Origin: Apostichopus japonicus
Taxonomy: Eukaryota; Echinodermata; Holothuroidea; Aspidochirotida; Stichopodidae
Reading direction: 5' to 3'
DNA length: 64,000 nucleotides
Assembly: GCF_037975245.1 (NCBI RefSeq)
Contig: NC_092563.1
Coordinates: 24,332,960 to 24,396,959, forward strand
Both the position numbers and the translations under genes were made by a program. The notes under the pieces are model-generated. The model searched no databases and was not told the DNA's origin. It saw only the letters and a program-made list of their open reading frames with translations. Below, one piece after another: positions 31,396 to 42,075 of the stretch (position 1 is its first letter; each line of letters begins with the position of its first letter).

Positions 31396-31990
31396 GCAAT
31401 GGGTATCAAAATGGCTTATTCTTTTGCCAACATCTTTATGGGAAACAGCGAGAAAGAATGTCTGTCTCAGCATAACTTGAAACCACATCCGTGGTTACCT
31501 TTCATTGATGACATCTTCATGATATGAACCCATGGTAAGGCATATCTCAAACTTTTCATTGATGGCATGTACTTGTTTCATCACACAACCAAATTTACTG
31601 CAGACTTTTCTAGACATGACTTTCACTTTCTGTGCACCACTGTGACACTACAAAATGGCTTGTGCGATAAACCCACAAACAAGCACAACTACCTTTTACC
31701 AAGCAGTTGCCATCCGAGTCATTGTACCAGAAACATTCCATACAGTCAAGCTTTGCGCATTCAACGCATTTGCTCCTCTGAAGTCGATTTTGATTCTCTC
31801 ACCAAAGAATAGTCACAACACCAATTGAGAAGGTTAACAGACAGTTCTTTCGTTTTTTTAAGCTGCCATCAAAGAGGCCAAAAGCAAACCCCGCACCAAA
31901 ACATTGACGTACAAAACTCGTCAAACTAGTTCGAAAATGGTACCATTGGTTACATAATTCCACCCTGGACCAATTTACTTCAAATCACCT
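31396..31990 (+). mobile_element. Penelope-like reverse transcriptase fragment, decayed
   Basis: On the + strand one frame reads AMGIKMAYSFANIFMG, then PFIDDIFMI, a TGA stop where family members usually have Trp, then THGKAYLKLF, TTKFTADFS, and on to DKPTNKHNYLLPSS, then NIPYSQALRIQRICSS. The order (A-M-G motif, catalytic IDDIF, KPT-x-K/H, SIPYSQALR-type motif) is that of Penelope-like element reverse transcriptases. Frame damage and missing ends show it is dead. It lies in the intron between HYR exons 30700 and 32602, antisense to the gene. The end past 31812 is less certain. Confidence 0.8.
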
Positions 31991-31997
31991 ACTATAG

Positions 31998-32160
31998 AAT
32001 ATATATATATCTATATATATATACAAGGAAAAAATGGAAAAAATGATACTTTCATTTCCAACTTTATTACTTAGAACGTTAAATAGGTAACAAAATATAT
32101 CGAGCGTTTACACGGCTCTTCTTCAGTTGTACTAATGAAATGGAAGAAACTAGACCTTAT
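31998..32160. repeat. AT microsatellite and possible end of the Penelope-like element
   Basis: An alternating TA tract (31998-32022) is followed by sequence whose complement contains 'gaagaagagccgtgtaaacg', a phrase reminiscent of the ends of Penelope-like elements. The assignment is tentative. Confidence 0.35.
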
Positions 32161-32601
32161 TGCTAAGTATCCGCAATAATAATCCAGGTTTCCCTGTTGC
32201 CGAACATTTTAATCTCCCCAATCACAATTTATCTGACCTCAAATACCCTTCTATGAATAAGGTTAGGCTATTAATATCTGGTTGACATACTCTGGTGGCA
32301 TGTTTTAATATGTAGTTGACTCCTTAAACATTTAAATTAGTATCTATTACTTACACCACATACAAAAACTTTAGGAAATTTCTGTTACTTAATGTAAAAA
32401 TCTGTGATTATATTCAAGTTATGACCTGCATAGCTATTGGAGTTTAGCACAGAATAATCTCAAAAAGAGGGCAATAATGAATACAGAAGCTACTCTACCA
32501 AAAAAACCACTTAATATGTGCATTTACCTGCTCCAAATAATCACTATTTGACTTTGGGTTTGTTTTGATTGAAGAGAAAGGTAAATTAAAAACACACTTA
32601 C

Positions 32602-32853
32602 GCTCAAGTACCTCGATGCAAAAGGAACACTGGTTTTGATTGCCCGCTAGATCGGCATACAGAAAGACCACAGTTGTCTTACCCACATCGAATAAATCAC
32701 CCGAACTATGACTCTGAGATACTACTGTTGGCGTTACCATAGAGTTATCGGTAGCTGTTGGTCGTTGGAAGAACACCGGCACCGGTCCACTGTTGACTTC
32801 AATGACTCTTGAAGTATCTGGTGGGCATGTCACTATTGGTGGTATAGAGTCAA
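32602..32853 (-). CDS. HYR domain exon (gene 2)
   Basis: A 252-bp phase 1-1 exon, donor 'gtaagtgtg'. It encodes VDSIPPIVTCPPDTSRVI, QRPTATDNS, FDVGKTTVVFLYADLAGN, QCSFCIEVLER. Three cysteines; the one in SFC has no evident partner within the domain. Confidence 0.9.
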
Positions 32854-33180
32854 CTGAAATTAAAAATTAAAAATTCATGAACAGAGCTCCTATACTTACA
32901 CTTTTCCCCAACGATATTCCATGACCACAGAATAAATACTGTACTTGCAATAGATCTCTTATCTATTATATCCTATAAGCTGCTGGACAGGTGACTATCC
33001 AACAATGAAAAACAAGAAACAACTAAAACTACTTGCCTTTATGATTTATAGATGGATATTAAAGTAAAAGTCCAAAAATACAACACATAAACCAGTAATA
33101 AAGTGAATGAATTTTATACCGACACAACCTAGCTTAATAAGTTACATTTCAAAAATACAACAAATTCAAGATAGGATTTC

Positions 33181-33206
33181 ACACACACACACACACGTGT
33201 GTGTGA
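33181..33206. repeat. CA/GT palindromic microsatellite
   Basis: A CA run passes directly into a GT run, forming a self-complementary 26-bp tract in the intron between the HYR exons at 32602 and 33554. Confidence 0.85.
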
Positions 33207-33249
33207 TTATTATTATTATAGGATAACACATATGAATCACATATGAATA

Positions 33250-33252
<3 letters not shown>

Positions 33253-33303
<51 letters not shown>
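33253..33303. repeat. AT microsatellite
   Basis: About 25 TA dinucleotides. A similar tract of about 16 repeats lies at 33453-33485. Tyr-Ile frames across them are meaningless. Confidence 0.92.
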
Positions 33304-33305
<2 letters not shown>

Positions 33306-33448
33306 GAATAAACATAACAAGTTTCAACCATCTTTCTTTTATCAGATGTTTTAAGTGAGGCACGTCGAAAACGCATTTTTACAACATTTAATTTATTCAA
33401 AGATGAAGTTAAATCTTTTCTTATCGTTGGAACATAATTATGTATCAA

Positions 33449-33489
<41 letters not shown>

Positions 33490-33553
33490 TTAAGATTGAC
33501 TGCATGGGAGAATAAAAGCATCATTCGAAGATAAAAAGCAGCTCTTGATTTAC

Positions 33554-33799
33554 CTTCCGCTATGATGACTATAAAGGTGCATGAGGCGACATTGTTGGAG
33601 TTATCTCTTGCTATGCATGTTACTGTTGTCTCTCCAGTAGGAAAGAACATTCCTTGAACAAAATCACATGAAACTGTCGCCATACCAGACAAATCAGTAG
33701 CCACAGGGTCAATCCAAGTCGCTGTGGCACCGCCAGTTCCAATCTCTACCACCAGAGAGACATCTTCAGGGCAATCGATGACTGGAGGTGTGTTATCAA
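33554..33799 (-). CDS. HYR domain exon with an unusual cysteine pair (gene 2)
   Basis: A 246-bp phase 1-1 exon from 'ttatatcccag' to 'gtaaatcaag'. It encodes VDNTPPVIDCPEDV, ATWIDPVATDLSG, ATVSCDF, TTVTCIARDNSNN, SCTFIVIIAEG. The extra cysteines (VSC and VTC) lie at positions different from both other paired types in this gene. It is the last single-copy HYR before the tandem units. Confidence 0.91.
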
Positions 33800-34189
33800 C
33801 TGGGATATAAAATGTTCAAAATGTATTCAGATTTACGAGGCAAAAGGGAAAGAAGAAGGTTAAACTCAACAAATTATACCAACAAGGACATTCTGACATA
33901 CAAGGAAAAAATGCAGAAAAAAAAATGAGAGAATGACATCGTCATGACAATTGATCTGAAATAGGATATTAGATCCTCTAGGTAATATTTCAGTCACCGA
34001 TTAGTTCACAGAGCAATAAATACCATTTAAATTCCATTTTAATAAAGACTTAAGAACAGAGCAAATTTACAGAAAAGTAAACATTATAGATTTGCCACAT
34101 TTCCTAGATGAAGCAAAAAAAAATTAAGATAGGAACATTTCAAATATTAAGAAAAAATAAAAAACGGCTTAATAATGTAAAACTGTTAC

Positions 34190-34444
34190 CTTCAACAACT
34201 GTGACAATAAAGACACACATTTCATTGTTCCCTGAGCCATCAGTACAAGTGTATATAACTTCTGTCTGTCCCACAAGAAAGAATGAGCCTGGAAGGAACG
34301 TCCTATTTGATACAATTGCTGTTTGAGATACATCATTGCAGGTTGGTTCTTGCCAGCTGACTAGAGTGCCAACTGCCATACCAACTTCTACTTGTCCAAC
34401 AAGGCCCATTGGAACATTCTCACACATTGGTGCCGTTCTATCGA
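34190..34444 (-). CDS. HYR exon A, unit 1 (diverged copy)
   Basis: A 255-bp phase 1-1 exon, acceptor 'ttcattttcccttcag', donor 'gtaacagttt'. It encodes VDRTAPMCENVPMG, VSWQEPTCNDVSQT, VGQTEVIYTCTDGSGN, MCVFIVTVVEG. Four cysteines: the standard pair plus PTC and YTC. It differs from the other A copies at 13 of 85 residues. A long frame extending upstream is open intron, not exon. Confidence 0.91.
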
Positions 34445-34815
34445 CTGAAGGGAAAATGAAGTCAGTCAGTGCAGTCAAAGGTTGTACAGTGTCGTTCACA
34501 TGTGTATTGAGTTTTGCCAAATCATGATTTAGTCCCCACAGGCACATTGGCTGAAGAATCAGCTTCCACATAAGGATCCTTTAGCTCTTGAGATCTGTCT
34601 ACAAATAAACCATTTCCTCTGAAACTTATATGATAAGGAAATCTCTTCAATATAAATTGCAAGATACTTCATCAAAGTGATGTCAACTCTTCACTGCTGT
34701 GTTTATAGGTTGTGAAACCAAATGGAAGAGAGAGATCTCTATAAGAAATAGCAATTACTTTCAAGTTAATTCAAATTAAACTAGATATTTCTGTAACTTA
34801 GACAATATTAATTAC

Positions 34816-35067
34816 CAGCAGTTACAGTGACTGTGAATGAACACATTCCACTGTTCATTGCCCGATCTGTACAGGTGTAGGTCACAACTGTCATTCCCAC
34901 CGAGAAAAATGAGAAAGGGGCATTTGATCTCATTGTCACCGTTGCTGTTCCCGAAAGGTCGTCACATGTTGGTTCTTGCCAGTTTACAATGGCTCCAGGA
35001 ACACCCAACTCAACTAACTCAACTACACCAGTTGGAAGATTCACACATGTAGGATCAGTTGTGTCCT
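34816..35067 (-). CDS. HYR exon B, unit 1
   Basis: A 252-bp phase 1-1 exon from 'tttccttcccag' to 'gtaattaat'. It encodes EDTTDPTCVNLPTGVVELVE, NWQEPTCDDLSGTATV, VGMTVVTYTCTDRAMN, MCSFTVTVTAG. Four cysteines in the PTC/YTC pattern. It differs from B2-B6 by one residue (TDR for TDQ). Confidence 0.92.
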
Positions 35068-35570
35068 CTGGGAAGGAAAAATAGCAAGCAGTCTTAAAGT
35101 AGATTATTTCAAAGCGGGAAATAACAAAAGAATCATATAGGAGGTGAATGAAGTATTAAATCAAGTTGGTATCAAAGAAACAAAAGTTATCAAGAATATG
35201 AGTGACAAAATAGTTTGTTCAATATAGACAACCAAAGTGACATCAAGGAATAATTCTGAGGTTTTCAGTCACTTACAAACTCTGGTATAATAGACTTGAA
35301 ACCAAAGAGATCAGATCATAAAGAAAAAATCATGACTCATAAACAAACAAACCAAACACCATTTACGTTACCCATTATTTTTTACTTCTTCTGCCATTTT
35401 ATCACAAATCAGGGACACCAAGATCAATTACATTACCCACAAACATACAGTGAAGATTAGAGTTTGAATCAATAAATGATCTTTCTCATTTCAGCATACA
35501 CACTATGATCATTTATGTGACATGTTTCACCACTGAGTCAATCAATATCAAGTCTGGAAACCACCATTAC

Positions 35571-35822
35571 CTGTTATTACAGTAACTACAAACGGACATA
35601 ACTGTGAGTTTCCTGAAGTATCAGTACAAGTGTAAGTCACTGTTGTCATTCCAACTTCAAAGAATGAAGATGGAATATGTGTTCGCTCAGTCACAAATGC
35701 TGTTCCAGATTGATCTTCACATGTTAGTTCTACCCAGTCTACTAATGTGCCCGTCACTCCAAGTTCTACTACCTCCAAGACTCCTTGAGGAACATTTGCG
35801 CAAGTCGGTGGTGTTGTATCAA
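35571..35822 (-). CDS. HYR exon C, unit 1 (subtype I)
   Basis: A 252-bp phase 1-1 exon from 'ctttctttcacag' to 'gtaatggtgg'. It encodes VDTTPPTCANVPQGVLEVVE, WVELTCEDQSGTAFV, VGMTTVTYTCTDTSGN, LCPFVVTVITG. The LTC/YTC pair is present. Subtype I is marked by VLEVVE and THIPS. Confidence 0.92.
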
Positions 35823-36254
35823 CTGTGAAAGAAAGGGTAAATCATTTTCAAGTCACATATTCAGAGATATGGGTTTTACTTATAGGGCAAAGACAAGAGA
35901 CTGGTAGCTATTAAGTTACTATGAGAATGTGTAAACAAACGTCATCGATATGAAAGAATCAAAGCTCATCAATGAAGAACCATCAATTGATTTTGGTACA
36001 ATACCTACAAGGAACCAGGATCCTTTGACCTACTAAAATTGCTGCTGTGCAACCACTGAATGAGGACTTTAATTAGTGAAGGAATGGATGCAACAATTCT
36101 ATGGCTGTCTAGTAATTCTCTGTGTACTAATTGATAAGAGAAATGTTTATCCACAATCACCACATGTATATTCTTCTTAACTGTAAATATTCAATACGGA
36201 TATATGAACTAAATGTTCACCCAGTTACAACATCATGTACTGAAATATGCTAAC

Positions 36255-36503
36255 CTGTTGTTATGCATACACAAAATATACAAGTTGCTGAGTTGCCAGT
36301 ATTATCAGAAAACACATATGTCACAGTAGTTTTTCCAACAGAGAAGAATGACCCTGGGCTATGAGATCTCTCTGTAAGGGATGTAACTCCAGAGATATCT
36401 GTAGCTGTTGGCTCTGTCCACACTGCAATAGTCCCAGTGGTACCAAGCTCAACTTCAAACGGTACATCTTCTGTACATACTACTACAGGTGGTGTTGTGT
36501 CCA
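36255..36503 (-). CDS. HYR exon D, unit 1
   Basis: A 249-bp phase 1-1 exon from 'atgtattatag' to 'gttagcatat'. It encodes VDTTPPVVVCTEDVPFEVEL, WTEPTATDISG, VGKTTVTYVFSDNTGN, TCIFCVCITTG. It has no PTC/YTC pair but two extra cysteines in the last strand (CIFCVC). Confidence 0.92.
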
Positions 36504-36819
36504 CTATAATACATAAAAACAACAGTATGAGAGTAAGCCATATTGGAAATTTCTTCAAAACAACCCCATATGGCACTCTGTTATTTGAATTAGGAATATG
36601 ATAGCAACATGGTTAAAGTTGATCTCAACTACTTGAAAAGTTGCAGATAATTTACCCAAGAAATCCTGCCACATGCTACACTATGTTGATATTGCTACAC
36701 ATTGAAACAATCTACCTGATTTCATAAATGATACCTCTTAAGCAGCAATCAGTTTCTATATCTGATATTGAATATAAACTCTATCTTTTCTAAAAGTCAC
36801 CCAAAGAAACTTGTTTTAC

Positions 36820-37071
36820 CTGGACTAACAGTTATGGAGAAAGTACATGTTGCAGTGTTTGAGCTGGCATCAGTAAAGATGTAGTTAACTATGGTAGTTC
36901 CCAAAGGAACAGATTCTCCAGGACCAATTGATCTTGACAATAACGTTGCTGTTCCTGAAAAATCAGTGGCTGTTGGTTCCACCCAGAATGCCACAGCCGA
37001 AGTAACTCCCAATTCAACTTGAATAGTTTGCTCAACTGGACACAAACTGATGATTGGAGCAACTGTATCAA
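36820..37071 (-). CDS. HYR exon E, unit 1
   Basis: A 252-bp phase 1-1 exon from 'tactctttgcag' to 'gtaaaacaag'. It encodes VDTVAPIISLCPVEQTIQVE, WVEPTATDFSGTATL, VPLGTTIVNYIFTDASSN, TCTFSITVSPG. Only the two standard cysteines. Confidence 0.92.
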
Positions 37072-37467
37072 CTGCAAAGAGTAACACGATCATAATTTGT
37101 ATTTTATAGTAGACTGAAGGCATATTATAGAAATGGTTGGTAAAATCTAGACATTCAATATACACTCAACAACTAATCCACCAAATTCATGGTGGTTATG
37201 CAAAGTTTGCCTTCATCTGTTCAATTTTATTCCACAATTCTGGATGTTCAGACAACTCATATGATACCATGTACTAAGAATTTCATTTCAATTATTTGTT
37301 TATCATAACGTACAAACATAAAACAAGCATATATTAATTACTACGATGTTTAGGTACATTGTAAAGAAAGTAACCTAAAGAATCCTTTTTAGGCTTGTCT
37401 AGCACGTCACATGCAGTCAAAACAATACAAATGGATAAGGAAATGTATATACTAAGATCATAACAAA

Positions 37468-37872
37468 TCAAAATATAACAAAAGAAATGCAGAAGAGGGA
37501 AATGTGGTAATTTCTCAGATAGATATTTCCTAATTTTCTTATGAAAGATGTAATAGTGCTATAATGTTTAATATCCTGTGACGATGAGTTCCAAGAAGAA
37601 TTTCCACAAATTCTCAAACAATGATTTGCAGGTTTAGTTCTAAAACGAGAGGTGTGAAGGTTATCAGCCGACATAGTGTTATACTTGTGGATTTCAGAAT
37701 TGTTAGCAAAGAAATTTGCTGGGAGCAGATTATGAAAAATGTGGTAAGCTGCAAAGGTAGCTAAATTGACATTCATTTCATTAACAAACTTGAGCAAGTT
37801 CAGAGAAAAAAACAGAACAAATATTGTGGCTTCTGAAAAATATACATAATCAAAAGTCAATTTGGCAGACAA
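37468..37872 (-). mobile_element. LINE reverse-transcriptase C-terminal relic, unit 1
   Basis: A 134-codon frame in the E-F intron reads FVNEMNVNL, IFHNLLPANF, EIHKYNTMSADNLHTSRFRT, then WNSSSQDIKHYS and SFIRKLGNIYL. This is the order found at the C-terminus of CR1/Jockey-like LINE reverse transcriptases (HNLLP, YNTR-x-A, R-x-RT, WNSLP-x-x-IK, FK-x-LK). YNTM for YNTR and WNSSS for WNSLP show decay. No splice sites, no other LINE parts: a fossil carried along by unit duplication, same strand as gene 2. Confidence 0.75.
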
Positions 37873-37921
37873 CCCAGCCTGCTTTTATTGACAAGTGAAG
37901 CATACTAAATGCTAGTATTAC

Positions 37922-37978
37922 CTGTTATCGTCCATTGATTGAAAACTTCACATGATAATCTCGTTACCGTATACACAG
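37922..37978 (-). pseudogene. possible decayed HYR exon end, unit 1
   Basis: On the - strand 'acgataacag' abuts a donor-like 'gtaatactag', as the end of exon C does ('gtaataacag' then 'gtaatggtgg'). Read in phase it gives VYTVTRLSCEVFNQWTIT, loosely like the YTCTD...C-x-F-x-VTVITG ending of HYR exons. A stop lies just upstream and no acceptor is seen. Repeated at 42530, 47138, 51780, 56445 and 61109 in the other units. Confidence 0.35.
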
Positions 37979-38064
37979 AAACACTTAAATAGCACAATTA
38001 ATACTTCTATAGGTTAACATGGGTATCTAGAGAGAATATATGATGAATATTGATATGTTCTTAC

Positions 38065-38316
38065 TAGTTTCTATGGTCACTGTGAAGGAGCAAGTATTCT
38101 GATTTGACGAAGCATCGGTGCATGTATATGTGACAAGCATCATCCCAACAGAAAAGAAAAACGGCGAGGTGGCTGATTGCATAGAAATTCGACCAGTTCC
38201 TGACAGATCAAAACAAGTAGGCTCTATCCAGGAGACTTCAGTACCAGCTGTTCCAAGCTCTACGGTTTGTCTAATATCATTTGGTAGGTTAGTACATTCA
38301 GGTGGTGTTGTGTCCA
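38065..38316 (-). CDS. HYR exon F, unit 1
   Basis: A 252-bp phase 1-1 exon, donor 'gtaagaacat'. It encodes VDTTPPECTNLPNDIRQTVE, WIEPTCFDLSGTGRI, VGMMLVTYTCTDASSN, TCSFTVTIET. Four cysteines in the PTC/YTC pattern. RQT marks subtype I. Confidence 0.92.
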
Positions 38317-38798
38317 CTGTCAATCAAGATACGAATAGAGTATGACAAGATGAAAGAAATTAAGCTGTCAAAAAACATAAAGGGGGTCAGCAGGAACAAC
38401 AAAGAATACCTTCAGCAATAAATGCAAAATGTAACAAGAACAGAGGAATTTAAGGATTTGATTTCATTAATAGAAACAACATGGTTATCAGATATAAACT
38501 ACAGTACTAACATTATACATGAGAGCCACAATTAAGGGAGATGACAGTCTTGATCATATTATTAGCTCACGAGACACAAGCTGAGCAAAATAGTGCTTGA
38601 TTAACCAAACTATCGCTATTTGTTTTCCTCCACAAGTATGTTGAAAGTTAGCAAATACACAATTTTCTTACCTCATATGTAAATGATAACCACCTCAGTT
38701 GGACTGAAAAGCTATTCAGCCAAAGTTGATCTTCAGTTACAACTCTCAGATGCAAATAAAATAGTTTGAAAAGCTGCTCTATAATATGAAACTGTTAC

Positions 38799-39053
38799 CT
38801 TCAAAAACTGTGACACTAAAGACACACATTTCACTGTTCCCTGAGGCATCAGTACAAGTGTATATAACTTCTGTCTGTCCCACAGTAAAGAATGAGCCTG
38901 GAGGGAACGTCCTATCTGTTACAGTTGCTGTTTGAGATATATCATTACAGGTTGGTTCTTGCCAGCTGACTTGAGTCCCAGCTGCCATACCAACTTCTAC
39001 TTGTCCAACAGGGCCCATTGGAACATTCTCACACATCGGTGCCGTTCTATCGA
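38799..39053 (-). CDS. HYR exon A, unit 2
   Basis: Copy 2. Encodes VDRTAPMCENVPMGPVGQ, QEPTCNDISQTATV, YTCTDASGN, FSVTVFEG. Protein the same in units 2-7. Confidence 0.92.
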
Positions 39054-39423
39054 CTGAAGGGAAAATGAAGTCAGTCAGTGCAGTCAAAGGTTGTACAGTG
39101 TCGTTCAGATGTCTATTAAGTTTTGCCAAATCATGATTTAGTCCCCACAGGCACATTGGCTGAAGATTCAGCTCCACATAAGGATCCTTTAGCTCTTGAG
39201 ATCTGTCCACAAATAAACCATTTCCGCTGAAACTTATATGATAAGGAAATCTCTTCAATATAAATTGCAAGATACTTCATCAAAATGATGTCAACTCTTC
39301 ACTGCTGTGTTTATAGGTTGTGAAACCAGATGGAAGAGAGAGATTTCTATAAGAAATAGCAATTACTTTCAAGTTAATTCAAATTAAACTAGATATTTCT
39401 GTAACTTAGACAATATTAATTAC

Positions 39424-39675
39424 CAGCAGTTACAGTGACTGTGAAGGAACACATTCCACTGTTCATTGCCTGATCTGTACAGGTGTAGGTCACAACTGTC
39501 ATTCCCACCGAGAAAAATGAAAAGGGGGCATTTGATCTCATTGTCACCGTTGCTGTTCCCGAAAGGTCGTCACATGTTGGTTCTTGCCAGTTTACAATGG
39601 CTCCAGGAACACCCAACTCAACTAACTCAACTACACCAGTTGGAAGATTCACACATGTAGGATCAGTTGTGTCCT
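39424..39675 (-). CDS. HYR exon B, unit 2
   Basis: Copy 2, with TCTDQAMN where unit 1 has TCTDRAMN. Confidence 0.92.
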
Positions 39676-40178
39676 CTGGGAAGGAAAAATAGCAAGCAGT
39701 CTTAAAGTAGATTATTTCAAAGCGGGAAATAACAAAAGAATCATATAGGAGGTGAATGAAGTATTAAATCAAGTTGGTATCAAAGAAACAAAAGTTATCA
39801 AGAATATGAGTGACAAAATAGTTTGTTCAATATAGACAACCAAAGTGACATCAAGGAATAATTCTGAGGTTTTCAGTCACTTACAAACTCTGGTATAATA
39901 GACTTGAAACCAAAGAGATCAGATCATAAAGAAAAAATCATGACTCATAAACAAACAAACCAAACACCATTTACGTTACCCATTATTTTTTACTTCTTCT
40001 GCCATTTTATCACAAATCAGGGACACCAAGATCAATTACATTACCCACAAACATACAGTGAAGATTAGAGTTTGAATCAATAAATGATCTTTCTCATTTC
40101 AGCATACACACTATGATCATTTATGTGACATGTTTCACCACTGAGTCAATCAATATCAAGTCTGGAAACCACCATTAC

Positions 40179-40430
40179 CTGTTATTACAGTAACTACAAA
40201 CGGACATAACTGTGAGTTTCCTGAAGTATCAGTACAAGTGTAAGTCACTGTTGTCATTCCAACTTCAAAGAATGAAGATGGAATATGTGTTCGCTCAGTC
40301 ACAAATGCTGTTCCAGATTGATCTTCACATGTTAGTTCAACCCAGTCTACTAATGTGCCCGTCACTCCAAGTTCTACTACCTCCAAGACTCCTTGAGGAA
40401 CATTTGCGCAAGTCGGTGGTGTTGTATCAA
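40179..40430 (-). CDS. HYR exon C, unit 2 (subtype I)
   Basis: Copy 2; protein equals C1, with one silent base change in the codon before LTC. Confidence 0.92.
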
Positions 40431-40862
40431 CTGTGAAAGAAAGGGTAAATCATTTTCAAGTCACATATTCAGAGATATGGGTTTTACTTATAGGGCAAAG
40501 ACAAGAGACTGGTAGCTATTAAGTTACTATGAGAATGTGTAAACAAACGTCATCGATATGAAAGAATCAAAGCTCATCAATGAAGAACCATCAATTGATT
40601 TTGGTACAATACCTACAAGGAACCAGGATCCTTTGACCTACTAAAATTGCTGCTGTGCAACCACTGAATGAGGACTTTAATTAGTGAAGGAATGGATGCA
40701 ACAATTCTATGGCTGTCTAGTAATTCTCTGTGTACTAATTGATAAGAGAAATGTTTATCCACAATCACCACATGTATATTCTTCTTAACTGTAAATATTC
40801 AATACGGATATATGAACTAAATGTTCACCCAGTTACAACATCATGTACTGAAATATGCTAAC

Positions 40863-41111
40863 CTGTTGTTATGCATACACAAAATATACAAGTTGCTGAG
40901 TTGCCAGTATTATCAGAAAACACATATGTCACAGTAGTTTTTCCAACAGAGAAGAATGACCCTGGGCTATGAGATCTCTCTGTAAGGGATGTAACTCCAG
41001 AGATATCTGTAGCTGTTGGCTCTGTCCACACTGCAATAGTCCCAGTGGTACCAAGCTCAACTTCAAACGGTACATCTTCTGTACATACTACTACAGGTGG
41101 TGTTGTGTCCA
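40863..41111 (-). CDS. HYR exon D, unit 2
   Basis: Copy 2; protein equals D1, with the CIFCVC ending. Confidence 0.92.
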
Positions 41112-41427
41112 CTATAATACATAAAAACAACAGTATGAGAGTAAGCCATATTGGAAATTTCTTCAAAACAACCCCATATGGCACTCTGTTATTTGAATTA
41201 GGAATATGATAGCAACATGGTTAAAGTTGATCTCAACTACTTGAAAAGTTGCAGATAATTTACCCAAGAAATCCTGCCACATGCTACACTATGTTGATAT
41301 TGCTACACATTGAAACAATCTACCTGATTTCATAAATGATACCTCTTAAGCAGCAATCAGTTTCTATATCTGATATTGAATATAAACTCTATCTTTTCTA
41401 AAAGTCACCCAAAGAAACTTGTTTTAC

Positions 41428-41679
41428 CTGGACTAACAGTTATGGAGAAAGTACATGTTGCAGTGTTTGAGCTGGCATCAGTAAAGATGTAGTTAACTAT
41501 GGTAGTTCCCAAAGGAACAGATTCTCCAGGACCAATTGATCTTGACAATAACGTTGCTGTTCCTGAAAAATCAGTGGCTGTTGGTTCCACCCAGAATGCC
41601 ACAGCCGAAGTAACTCCCAATTCAACTTGAATAGTTTGCTCAACTGGACACAAACTGATGATTGGAGCAACTGTATCAA
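41428..41679 (-). CDS. HYR exon E, unit 2
   Basis: Copy 2; protein equals E1. Confidence 0.92.
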
Positions 41680-42075
41680 CTGCAAAGAGTAACACGATCA
41701 TAATTTGTATTTTATAGTAGACTGAAGGCATATTATAGAAATGGTTGGTAAAATCTAGACATTCAATATACACTCAACAACTAATCCACCAAATTCATGG
41801 TGGTTATGCAAAGTTTGCCTTCATCTGTTCAATTTTATTCCACAATTCTGGATGTTCAGACAACTCATATGATACCATGTACTAAGAATTTCATTTCAAT
41901 TATTTGTTTATCATAACGTACAAACATAAAACAAGCATATATTAATTACTACGATGTTTAGGTACATTGTAAAGAAAGTAACCTAAAGAATCCTTTTTAG
42001 GCTTGTCTAGCACGTCACATGCAGTCAAAACAATACAAATGGATAAGGAAATGTATATACTAAGATCATAACAAA

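Larger units (their letters stand above)
34190..38798 (-). repeat. HYR tandem unit 1 (4,609 bp)
   Basis: First copy in + coordinates, nearest the C-terminus of the protein. Exons A-F are at 34190, 34816, 35571, 36255, 36820 and 38065. From about 35000 on it is almost identical to unit 2. Exon A and the start of exon B are visibly diverged, so the edge of recent homogenisation lies near 34.9-35.0 kb. Confidence 0.92.

Noticed and set aside
33166-33505. Frames with long Tyr-Ile runs
   Set aside because: Translation of TA microsatellites; the real exon is 33554-33799.
38779-39270. 163-codon frame extending exon A upstream (units 2-7)
   Set aside because: The exon has its own acceptor (cttcattttcccttcag) at the domain start; upstream sequence has no domain and in unit 1 a one-base length change breaks the frame. 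It is intron that happens to be open.
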